A stretch of DNA of 10,048 nt from positions 1 to 10,048 of the forward strand of contig CAZWVR010000086.1 of assembly GCA_964637235.1 (NCBI GenBank). The letters are read 5' to 3'. Position 1 is the stretch's first letter. The number at the start of each line of letters is the position of its first letter. This DNA is from CAZWVR01 sp964637235. Its GTDB lineage: Bacteria; Bacteroidota; Bacteroidia; Bacteroidales; S143-33. A program made the translations under genes and the position numbers. Shown here piece after piece: positions 1-6,706 of the stretch. The notes beneath the pieces are model-generated. The model ran no database searches, was not told the origin of the DNA, and saw nothing but the letters and a program-made list of their open reading frames with translations.

Positions 1-48
1 AACAGGACAGAGAAAAATAAGTAATAAAGTTTGTAAATAACGTCTCAG

Positions 49-711
49 TTATATGTTTATGAATTTCAGCAAATTATCCAAACGTTCTTTATAAAATTCA
101 TCGTATTTTTCCTCTGATATATTCAATAATTTTGCCTCATAATTAAAATGTTCAAATGACTGAATTACAGAGACAATATCATCGCTTTTTATTTTAAGTA
201 GTAGCTGTGCTTTATCTTCATTTTCTACATATATTAAGCCCATAAGATACGAATTATTCGCTTCTATTATATTTGCAATCTGGGTAGAGGAATAATCGCG
301 TATATTAGTTTCAATATATACAGAAAAAATTTTTTCGTCTCCCATTGGAGTATTTAACAAAAATTTAACAATTGAAAAAGGGGTAATAAAACCCAAAAAA
401 TTTTCTTTTGAGTCTAAAACAGGAACAATGGTAGTATTATACTTTTTGAAAACGTTTAACACCTCATATAAAGAAGCATTTTTATAAACAAAAAAGCGTT
501 TATATACAATTTTAGCATTATTAAAAGCTTTATTTTCCAGTTGAAAGTCAAAAATATCGCTTTCGGAAACTATGCCAACAAGTTTTCTATTGCTATCAAC
601 TATTGGTAAATGGCTTATTTTATAGGTTTCCATAATATCAAGAGCTACGGTTCCGGTATCTTCCGGCTTCAAATGTGGTATGTCTTTATTTATCAACTGT
701 TCTGTAAACAT
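49..711 (-). CDS. CBS-domain pair protein with C-terminal ACT-like domain
   Basis: A 220-residue soluble protein with no signal peptide or membrane segment. Two CBS motifs are visible. The first is at about residues 14-58, with the core ISHLPIVDSNRKLVGIVSESD. The second is at about 68-118, with TTIVPVLDSKENFLGFITP. CBS pairs bind adenine nucleotides or similar ligands and act as regulatory modules. Residues about 128-200 (from VYIETNIRDYSSTQIANII onward) look like a degenerate ACT-type ligand-binding fold. From memory, CBS proteins of this size in Bacteroidota often sit next to NAD kinase and pdxJ; any such neighbour would lie beyond base 1, so this cannot be checked here. The start is the ATG at 709-711. 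No clear TAnnTTTG promoter was found in the 150 bases upstream. The specific ligand and partner are unknown. Confidence 0.85.
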   Translation of the reverse strand: MFTEQLINKDIPHLKPEDTGTVALDIMETYKISHLPIVDSNRKLVGIVSESDIFDFQLENKAFNNAKIVYKRFFVYKNASLYEVLNVFKKYNTTIVPVLDSKENFLGFITPFSIVKFLLNTPMGDEKIFSVYIETNIRDYSSTQIANIIEANNSYLMGLIYVENEDKAQLLLKIKSDDIVSVIQSFEHFNYEAKLLNISEEKYDEFYKERLDNLLKFINI

Positions 712-809
712 AAGATTAGTTTTCTATAAGACAAAATAAAATACAAAAGGTTGGCTTTGCAAATAAAATACGACTTTTTAATATTCTTTCAAATAATATG
801 CCATTAACA

Positions 810-857
810 GGATTTATCGGATTTATAGCAACCCGACCTTTTATGCAGCTTCGCTGG
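810..857. repeat. Short direct repeat plus small hairpin, possible remnant of a structured element
   Basis: Just downstream of the crcB stop codon. GGATTTAT occurs twice with a 9-base period, at 810-817 and 819-826. It is followed by ACCCGACC (831-838) and a perfect small hairpin, CAGC/GCTG around TTC (846-856). ACCCGACC is the reverse complement of GGTCGGGT at 1360-1367 in the large GC-rich element, so this stretch may be a worn, inverted partial copy of that element. The hairpin is followed by no T tract on either strand, so it is a poor intrinsic terminator. The rest of the gap (712-809) holds nothing I can name. Confidence 0.35.
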
Positions 858-863
858 TAAAAA

Positions 864-1256
864 TTATTTTTTAATAAGAGCAATATTCAATTTATGGGCA
901 GAAAAATATCCCAAAACGACCATTACAAGACCTAAAAGGTTAGTAATTAAAATGTGGAGTAAACCGGCTTTTGTGTCTCCGAGCTGGAAAAATTTTACAG
1001 TCTCATAACTCAAAGTCGAAAAAGTGGTAAAAGAGCCTATTAAGCCAATCAAAACAAAAGATTTTAGCTGTTCAGAAACATTTTGTTTTTCAAACATACC
1101 CCAGAAAAAGCCAATGAAATAAGCACCTACTAAATTTACAATGAAAGTACCAAAAGGATATGAGGATGTGAATATCTTTTTAGTGATTGCAGATACGCCA
1201 TATCGAAGTAATGCACCTATTGAGCCGCCTAATGCTATTGGAACTATTTGTTTCAT
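864..1256 (-). CDS. crcB: Fluoride channel CrcB/FluC
   Basis: A 130-residue, four-helix inner-membrane protein. The family forms antiparallel dual-topology dimers that export fluoride and protect enolase and pyrophosphatase. Diagnostic features are the N-terminal GGSIGALLRYG (10-20), FGTFIVNLVGAYFIGF (35-50) with the conserved pore-lining Asn41, and GSFTTFSTLSYE (74-85). The last of these carries the break in the third helix, the central sodium site and two Phe residues (76 and 79) that would form the Phe box. The length is normal for a single-gene homodimeric FluC. The ATG at 1254-1256 sits about 25 bases after a TATCTTTG promoter element. I see no fluoride riboswitch in the short leader, so expression may be constitutive. 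The gene looks monocistronic, isolated from the amidohydrolase by the GC-rich element. Confidence 0.95.
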   Translation of the reverse strand: MKQIVPIALGGSIGALLRYGVSAITKKIFTSSYPFGTFIVNLVGAYFIGFFWGMFEKQNVSEQLKSFVLIGLIGSFTTFSTLSYETVKFFQLGDTKAGLLHILITNLLGLVMVVLGYFSAHKLNIALIKK

Positions 1257-1281
1257 AATTTAAGAGTTCTAAAAACGGCGG

Positions 1282-1289
1282 CAAAGATA
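1282..1289 (-). promoter_or_regulatory. Bacteroidota -7 element for crcB
   Basis: The minus strand reads TATCTTTG here, an exact match to the TAnnTTTG -7 consensus used by the primary sigma factor of Bacteroidota. No clear TTTG -33 box lies at the expected distance upstream, where the sequence is a run of A and T. It would give a leader of roughly 20-25 bases before the crcB ATG. Confidence 0.6.
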
Positions 1290-1318
1290 GGAATAATTTT
1301 TTGAGATATAAAAATTTT

Positions 1319-1506
1319 TTAGGGCGTTCCCGCCGTCTGCGCAACGGCAACGCTACGGCGGTCGGGTGCTCCGCTTATATTCAGCTTGTCAAAAAAGGAC
1401 TGCGGTAATGGCGTGCGTGGGGCTTCGCTCCGTCGCTCAGCCTCCGCCGCCAAACCGCAGATACCTTTTTGCCTTCGCTTCATACCGCTTCGCCCCCTAA
1501 CGCAAC
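1319..1506. repeat. GC-rich palindromic intergenic element with matched ends
   Basis: A compact block with about 110 G or C among the 180 bases from 1321 to 1500, inside DNA that is otherwise strongly AT-rich. The ends match as an inverted pair: TTAGGG-CG at 1319-1326 and CGCCCCCTAA at 1491-1500. Inside are a perfect 7-bp stem CCGCCGT (1330-1336) with ACGGCGG (1355-1361), and a two-part stem of AAAAAGG (1392-1398) with CCTTTTT (1464-1470) continuing into CTGCGGT (1400-1406) with ACCGCAG (1454-1460). That second stem encloses a small hairpin with a TTCG-type loop near 1419-1431. From memory, elements with a GGGCGTTCCC-like start, a conserved GGTCGGG core and a CCCTAACGC end are scattered between genes in many Bacteroidota; I know no accepted name or function. 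The open frame across it is not a plausible gene. On the minus strand it could also end transcription from the amidohydrolase operon. Confidence 0.75.
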
Positions 1507-1531
1507 TCCTTTATCTACGAATTAACAGCAA

Positions 1532-2794
1532 TTATAACATATTCCAAAGTCTTATCGCTTGTTGCTGCGTAAATTTCGTTATCTCCTCTATATCTATGTT
1601 TTTCAATCGCCTATCTTGCATTAAAATCTCACCATTGACTATTAAGCCCCAAATCATTGAACTATCCATACCGAAAAAGAAGTGAGAAAGAAAATTTTCA
1701 GAGGTTATCGGTGTAGTAGGCTGATAATCAAATATAACCAAATTATTTTTACCTATACCATCAAAAGAATTGCTTCTTAAATAACGCCAGTTATTAGTTA
1801 ACCGTTTATATACCTCACTCATCGAAGGATTACCATACTTTTTACCAGCAAAATAAGCCACATGAGCAGAGCGTATCATATCAGAATGCATGCCATCAGT
1901 ACCAAGCATAATATTCTCACCTAAGCCAGAAGCATCTAAAAAACCAACATTATTATTTTGATTACTTTCCGGATTTTGAACTAAAAAAGCCGGCGAATTC
2001 ATAAATATTTTTTTATCATTCTCAAATAAGTGTATTCCATGAGCTAAAATAGACTTTGAAGTATTTAACAATCCGTAATAATTCAATCGTTCAAGTACTG
2101 TTTTCCCAAAATACATCAATGTTAAATCTTGATCAAAACGATCTTCTGCAATATGGATATGTATTCCTGTATTAAACTTTTCCATCATATCAGCGACAGC
2201 CTTTAAAGTCTCATCTTCTAATGTAAAAGAAGCATGTAAACCAATAAGTCCTTGATTATCTGCAAGAAAACGTTCTGTTTCTTCCAAAGCCTTCTCTTTT
2301 ATATTTTCACCATCTCTATCCGAAATTTCATAAGCCAAAAGATAATTAAGTCCCATTTCATCTAATACTTCTGCAATAATATTTAAAGAATTTTTAATGG
2401 CAAATGGTGAACTATGATGGTCTATAATATAAGCATTACCTTTTCTTATAGCTGAAATAGCGACAGCATAAGCACTTGCACGTATCATATCCTCATCAAG
2501 TTTCTTATCTAAATTCCACCACAAATATTTCAGTATTTCATAAAAATTATGTGGAGTATGTGATAAAGGCGGCATTCCTACTGCCAGAGCAGAATATATA
2601 TGATGATGACCTACAACAAAAGCCTCACTAACAATTTTCCCTTGTAAATCAACAACTTCATATTCACCTGATTTATAATCTGTTATAAAATCAATATTCT
2701 GATTTTTACCTCTATGGACAACAATATTTGTTTTTTTAATCTCAAAAGTAGAACTATCAATAAAATAAGCATTTTTTAACAACAAAGGTCTCAT
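1532..2794 (-). CDS. SsnA-like metal-dependent amidohydrolase
   Basis: A 420-residue cytosolic amidohydrolase-superfamily protein. The metal-binding HxH is His63-x-His65, written HHH instead of the usual HTH, at the start of the TIM barrel. Further expected ligands are His212/His214 with Glu217 (GIHIHIAED), His252 (LAHGIH) and Asp300 (LGTDG). LWWNLDKKL (91-99), IDHHSSP (124-130), NPESNQNN (274-281) and FDYQPTTPITSENF (355-368) match the pattern I remember for SsnA/chlorohydrolase-type aminohydrolases, which probably deaminate or hydrolyse a nitrogenous ring compound. The true substrate is not known. The usual PG(L/F) before the first metal motif is replaced by SEAFVVG. The ATG lies 5 bases after the pepD stop codon, so both share one transcript. 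None of the purine or selenium catabolic genes that often accompany ssnA is present here. The fold is certain; the exact reaction is not. Confidence 0.85.
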   Translation of the reverse strand: MRPLLLKNAYFIDSSTFEIKKTNIVVHRGKNQNIDFITDYKSGEYEVVDLQGKIVSEAFVVGHHHIYSALAVGMPPLSHTPHNFYEILKYLWWNLDKKLDEDMIRASAYAVAISAIRKGNAYIIDHHSSPFAIKNSLNIIAEVLDEMGLNYLLAYEISDRDGENIKEKALEETERFLADNQGLIGLHASFTLEDETLKAVADMMEKFNTGIHIHIAEDRFDQDLTLMYFGKTVLERLNYYGLLNTSKSILAHGIHLFENDKKIFMNSPAFLVQNPESNQNNNVGFLDASGLGENIMLGTDGMHSDMIRSAHVAYFAGKKYGNPSMSEVYKRLTNNWRYLRSNSFDGIGKNNLVIFDYQPTTPITSENFLSHFFFGMDSSMIWGLIVNGEILMQDRRLKNIDIEEITKFTQQQAIRLWNML

Positions 2795-2799
2795 AAAAA

Positions 2800-4254
2800 T
2801 CAGTTTATATTTTTTAACACTTCAACCAATAAATCCCAAAATTTTTGAGTTGAAGCAATATCAAGACGTTCCTCAGGAGTATGAGCTCCCTTAATTGTTG
2901 GTCCAAAAGAAATCATATCTAAATGGGGATACTTTTCCAAAAACATACCACATTCAAGGCCTGCATGAATAGCCCTAACAACAGGCTCCTTCCCAAAAAG
3001 ACGTTTATAAGCTTCTACTGTTATCTTTAATATTTTGGACTCCGGATTAGGTTTCCAACCGGGATAACCATCTGAATGAGAGACATCTGCACCTGCTAAT
3101 TTAAAAACACTGGCTACCATGGTTGCAATATCTTCCTTTGCTGTATCAACAGAGCTCCTTTGACTTGTAGCCACTTCAATTTTATTATTTTCAAGCATTT
3201 TTACAGTAGCTAAATTCGTAGAAGTCTCAACAAGCCCTTCCATATCCTTACTCCATGCATAAACACCATGTGGACATGCGTATAATGAAAGCAACAATTT
3301 TTCCTTAATAGTATTATCTATTGCTTTTTCCTGAAATTCAATTTTTTTAATAGAAAACACCTGCTCCGGATCTGTTTTTCCATATTCCTGACGGAAAATT
3401 TCCGCAAATTTAGAATGCAATGCTTTAACAGTGTCTTGATTTTCAGGTTTAAAACTTATATATGCTTTTGCATCTTTTGGTATCGCATTACGGAGTTTAC
3501 CGCCTTCAAAAAAATTCAATTGAAAATAAATCTGATTATGGAGATTATACAAAAAACGTGTAAGTAATTTAATAGCATTTGCATATCCTTTATCAATTTC
3601 ATCACCGGAATGCCCACCGTGGAGTTTATCGATAGAAACTTCGTACGAAATAAAATCCTGACGTGTATTTTCAGGTTTATATTCAAAAATAGCGACAGTA
3701 TCCATACCACCGGCACTACCTATAAAAAGCTCTCCTTCGTCCTCTGAATCTAAATTTATTAAGATTTCACCTTTTAGAAAATTTGGTTTTATTCCAAAGG
3801 CACCGGTCATACCTGTTTCTTCGTCCACTGTAAATAGTGCTTCTATTGGAGGATGCTCCAAGCTATCAGATGCTAAAACAGCTAATGTAGCGGCAATACC
3901 TATACCATCATCAGCACCGAGCGTAGTACCTTTTGTACGTATCCAATTACCGTCTATATATGCCTCTATGGGGTCAGTCTCAAAATTATGTTCCAAATCG
4001 ATTCTTTTTTCCGGAACCATATCCATATGGCTCTGTAAAATGACAGTAGGTGCATTCTCTTTACCCTTAGTTGCTGGCTTATATATCAATACATTACCGG
4101 TATCGTCCACAGAATATTGTAAATTATGCTCTTTTGCAAAATCTATTAAAAATTTACGTATTTTTCCCTCTTTTTTAGAAGGACGAGGTATTTGCAAAAT
4201 TTGATCAAAATATTTAAAAACTTCCTGCGGTTTTAATGTTGAAATCTCAGACAT
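2800..4254 (-). CDS. pepD: Cytosolic beta-Ala-His / Xaa-His dipeptidase PepD (M20C)
   Basis: A 484-residue dizinc aminopeptidase-fold dipeptidase that cleaves a broad range of dipeptides in the cytoplasm. Metal and catalytic residues are visible: SHMDM (His76, Asp78), GADDGIG (bridging Asp115), VDEETG (catalytic Glu145 and metal Glu146), NLDSE (Asp169) and GPTIKGAHTPEE (His458). The lid/dimerisation region contains GGHSGDEIDKGYAN (213-226), and HAGLECG follows at 430-436. Length is standard for PepD. I chose the ATG at 4252-4254. A TTG-initiated extension from 4299 would run through the promoter element at 4278-4285 and adds residues that PepD does not have. It heads a two-gene operon with the amidohydrolase. 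With the S46 peptidase upstream it fits a pathway in which dipeptides released outside the cytoplasm are imported and split. Confidence 0.95.
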   Translation of the reverse strand: MSEISTLKPQEVFKYFDQILQIPRPSKKEGKIRKFLIDFAKEHNLQYSVDDTGNVLIYKPATKGKENAPTVILQSHMDMVPEKRIDLEHNFETDPIEAYIDGNWIRTKGTTLGADDGIGIAATLAVLASDSLEHPPIEALFTVDEETGMTGAFGIKPNFLKGEILINLDSEDEGELFIGSAGGMDTVAIFEYKPENTRQDFISYEVSIDKLHGGHSGDEIDKGYANAIKLLTRFLYNLHNQIYFQLNFFEGGKLRNAIPKDAKAYISFKPENQDTVKALHSKFAEIFRQEYGKTDPEQVFSIKKIEFQEKAIDNTIKEKLLLSLYACPHGVYAWSKDMEGLVETSTNLATVKMLENNKIEVATSQRSSVDTAKEDIATMVASVFKLAGADVSHSDGYPGWKPNPESKILKITVEAYKRLFGKEPVVRAIHAGLECGMFLEKYPHLDMISFGPTIKGAHTPEERLDIASTQKFWDLLVEVLKNIN

Positions 4255-4277
4255 AATACAATTTTTTTGATTTGTTC

Positions 4278-4285
4278 CAAAGATA
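4278..4285 (-). promoter_or_regulatory. Bacteroidota -7 element for the pepD operon
   Basis: The minus strand reads TATCTTTG, an exact TAnnTTTG match, with about 23 bases between it and the pepD ATG. No TTTG sits at the ideal -33 distance; the nearest is only 11 bases upstream. The element argues that pepD starts at 4254 and not further upstream, and that the operon is transcribed separately from the S46 gene, which is closed by the terminator at 4434-4463. Confidence 0.6.
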
Positions 4286-4433
4286 ATAAAATAGCTCAAA
4301 ATAAAAAGGACTTAATAGTTTTAAGATAAAAAAAGAATGTCTAAAAAGTCAAGGATGTAGATTTTTATGAGATTTATAAAGAATTTTTCGTGGTAAAGAA
4401 AAAATAAGATGAAAAATTAAATTATAATAAAAC

Positions 4434-4463
4434 AAAAAAGGAGGCGCCTTTTTAGACGCCCCC
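4434..4463 (-). terminator. Intrinsic terminator of the S46 peptidase gene
   Basis: Reading the minus strand, GGGGGCG (4463-4457) pairs with CGCCTCC (4446-4440) as a 7-bp stem with one G-U pair, closed by a 10-base loop and followed by TTTTTT (4439-4434). It starts about 25 bases after the S46 stop codon. The isolated GC-rich stem followed by a T tract in very AT-rich DNA is a convincing terminator. The remaining gap down to the pepD promoter (4286-4433) shows nothing else. Confidence 0.85.
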
Positions 4464-4487
4464 CCTTGAAAAATGTTGATAATTAGA

Positions 4488-6644
4488 TTATTTTACTATC
4501 GTTAACTCATTCAATATATGAGTATCATGAGCTATTTTATCTATTACGAATAATACATAACGTATATCTACACAAATAGTTCTTTGCACTTGTTTATCAA
4601 AGAGTATATCACCGCTCATTGCTTCCCAGTTTCCGTCAAAAGCTAATCCTATAAGCTCACCCTTACCATTTAATACCGGGCTACCGGAATTACCACCTGT
4701 AATATCATTATCTGTTAAGAAACATAAATGCAGCGTTCCATCATCTGCGGCATAAGGTCCATAATCCTTTTTCTCGTAAAGTTCTACCATCTTAGGATCC
4801 ATCTCAAAATCAGGATTATCAGCATATTTTCTACCTTTCTCAACATATTGATCAATAGTAGTATAATAATCGTAATGTTTTCCCTCCCAGTTATATCCAA
4901 TAACTTTTCCATAAGTTAAACGCATTGTAGAATTAGCATCCGGATAAAATAATGTATCAGGATATTTCTCTTTTAACATTTTCATATAAGCTTGCATATA
5001 TAAACGCCTACCTTTACTAAGGAGGGTATCTATTTCCTGTTTATCATTTTTTATTTTAAAATAAAGCTTTAAAAATCTAGTTGCCAAAGACATTCCATTA
5101 TCATGCAATAGACTATCTAGTTCTAAATCATTCAAATACTTAAAAAACTTAGCACTATCAACAAAAGCTGAATGCGTTTTAAGTTTTATATGAGTTTTAG
5201 GGTCTATACCATATAATAGCATAGCTTCATTAGAAACATCAAAAAAGGGTAATCTATATTTAGAATCAACATTATTCATATACATACTTATAAGATTTGT
5301 GAAAAGAGCTTCGTCAACATTTATATCATAATCTCTAAAATACTGTTTAGCAGTTCGTTTAAGCCTATCAAAAGCATTAGTATTTCCATTTTGGAAATCT
5401 TTCACAGCATAAAGAACATTAAGTGCCAACCGAGTAAATTCTGGACCTAAATAAACAGCTTCGAACCAATAATTTAAAGCAATATCTTGTTTTGAATGAT
5501 ACTTGATAGCTCTTGATATATCAGAAAAAATCTTACCGTATTTTTTTGCACGTTTAGGATCTGCGGCAATCCATTTTCTAAGTTCTTTTTCTGTATTAGC
5601 TTTCTTTTTAATAATTTTCAATCTTCTGATAGCCAAATTTTGACCTATTGAATATTTGTAATAATTTGAAGATTGAGCATATTTAGCAGCGTATTTTATA
5701 GCCAAATTTCTATCTGAATCCATGAACTGTTTCAAGATAGCAAGCTTTTTCTTTCTGACTTTTATACGGATATCATTTTCATGATCTCGTAATTCTTTCA
5801 CTTCATAAGAAGTATAATATCTATGGGTCGTTCCTGGGAACCCCATAATCATAGTAAAATCATGCTCTTTTACACCTTTAAGACTGATTTTCAAGTATTT
5901 ATCAGTTTTTAAAGGTACATTATCAGGTGAATATTCAGCAGGAGTTCCATCTGGCTTAGCATATATTCTAAAAATCGAAAAATCACCTGTTTGGCGAGGC
6001 CACATCCAGTTATCTGTATCACCTCCAAATTTACCTATGGAACTCGGAGGAGCTCCTACTAAACGGATATCTTTATATACCAAATATACAAATAGAAAAT
6101 ATTGATTACCATCAAAAAAGTCTTTAACTTGAGTAGTGTACTTACCATTTTCAGAGGCTTCATCTTCTATTTGTTTTTCAATGGCTTCTATTGTATCTCT
6201 TCTTTTAAGTTCAGAAATATTTTTAGGTACCTTACTTAAAACCTTATTAGTCACATCTTCAATTCTAACTAAAAACCAAACTTCTTTTCCGGGATTAGGC
6301 AACTCCTCTTCATAAGAATGAGCCCAAAAACCATCTTTAAGATAATCATGCTCAACAGTACTATGCGCCTGAATATCTTCATATCCACAATGGTGATTAG
6401 TAAAAAGCAAACCATTAGGAGAAACTATTTCAGCTGTACAAGAACCTCCATCCAATGCCACTACTACATCTTTCAGTGAGGAATGATTTATACTATAAAT
6501 ATCCTCAGGGGTTAGTTCAAACCCCAATGCCTTCATCCTTTGGTAATTCCTTTGTATAAGAGAAATTACCCACATTCCCTCATCGGCAGATAACCTAAAA
6601 ATAAAGCCGATGAACAGCATAAAAGCTAAAAATAAACGTTTCAT
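4488..6644 (-). CDS. Secreted S46 dipeptidyl-peptidase, DPP7-type by subsite residue
   Basis: A 718-residue chymotrypsin-fold exopeptidase that removes dipeptides from peptide N-termini, normally in the periplasm or at the cell surface. A signal peptide occupies about residues 1-20, and the mature start DEGMW is typical of the family. The catalytic triad is visible: His85 in TNHHCGY, Asp221 in TGDFS (inferred by spacing from characterised members) and Ser653 in GGNSGSP. A helical domain in the middle (about 280-560) blocks longer substrates. The S1-determining position 18 residues after the catalytic Ser is Gly671 (LAFDGNWEAMSGD). In the P. gingivalis enzymes, as I recall, Gly here marks DPP7 (hydrophobic P1) and Arg marks DPP11 (Asp/Glu P1). 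Length is normal. It has its own promoter overlapping the end of kdsB and its own terminator. Confidence 0.95.
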   Translation of the reverse strand: MKRLFLAFMLFIGFIFRLSADEGMWVISLIQRNYQRMKALGFELTPEDIYSINHSSLKDVVVALDGGSCTAEIVSPNGLLFTNHHCGYEDIQAHSTVEHDYLKDGFWAHSYEEELPNPGKEVWFLVRIEDVTNKVLSKVPKNISELKRRDTIEAIEKQIEDEASENGKYTTQVKDFFDGNQYFLFVYLVYKDIRLVGAPPSSIGKFGGDTDNWMWPRQTGDFSIFRIYAKPDGTPAEYSPDNVPLKTDKYLKISLKGVKEHDFTMIMGFPGTTHRYYTSYEVKELRDHENDIRIKVRKKKLAILKQFMDSDRNLAIKYAAKYAQSSNYYKYSIGQNLAIRRLKIIKKKANTEKELRKWIAADPKRAKKYGKIFSDISRAIKYHSKQDIALNYWFEAVYLGPEFTRLALNVLYAVKDFQNGNTNAFDRLKRTAKQYFRDYDINVDEALFTNLISMYMNNVDSKYRLPFFDVSNEAMLLYGIDPKTHIKLKTHSAFVDSAKFFKYLNDLELDSLLHDNGMSLATRFLKLYFKIKNDKQEIDTLLSKGRRLYMQAYMKMLKEKYPDTLFYPDANSTMRLTYGKVIGYNWEGKHYDYYTTIDQYVEKGRKYADNPDFEMDPKMVELYEKKDYGPYAADDGTLHLCFLTDNDITGGNSGSPVLNGKGELIGLAFDGNWEAMSGDILFDKQVQRTICVDIRYVLFVIDKIAHDTHILNELTIVK

Positions 6645-6676
6645 AGATGATATTTTATTTATTTGTTTCTGATTGA

Positions 6677-6706
6677 CAAAGTTAACCTTAATTTTTATTT
6701 GTCAAA
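6677..6706 (-). promoter_or_regulatory. Promoter of the S46 peptidase gene
   Basis: On the minus strand a -33 box TTTGAC (6706-6701) is followed, 18 bases after its TTG, by TAACTTTG (6684-6677), which matches TAnnTTTG. The expected start site lies about 25 bases before the ATG at 6642-6644. The -33 box lies inside the last codons of kdsB and the -7 element begins just inside its stop codon, so the peptidase gene can be expressed apart from kdsB. Confidence 0.7.

Noticed and set aside
1257..1320. Possible fluoride riboswitch in front of crcB
   Set aside because: The leader after the -7 element is only about 25 bases and cannot hold the conserved pseudoknotted aptamer. None of its conserved blocks is visible.
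1386..1685. Plus-strand open frame of 99 codons
   Set aside because: It crosses the GC-rich palindromic element and then runs antisense into the 3' end of the amidohydrolase gene. It starts without a promoter and has no protein-like features.
3516..4204. Short open frames in other frames inside pepD (3516-3716 minus and 3968-4204 plus)
   Set aside because: Both lie wholly within the well-supported dipeptidase gene and have no domain, promoter or composition of their own.
4255..4299. TTG-initiated N-terminal extension of pepD
   Set aside because: It would contain the TATCTTTG promoter element, and PepD proteins start at the MSEISTLKP-like position.
4728..4919. Plus-strand open frame of 63 codons within the S46 gene
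   Set aside because: It is antisense to conserved coding sequence, and its Ile/Ser-rich translation is what AT-rich antisense DNA gives.
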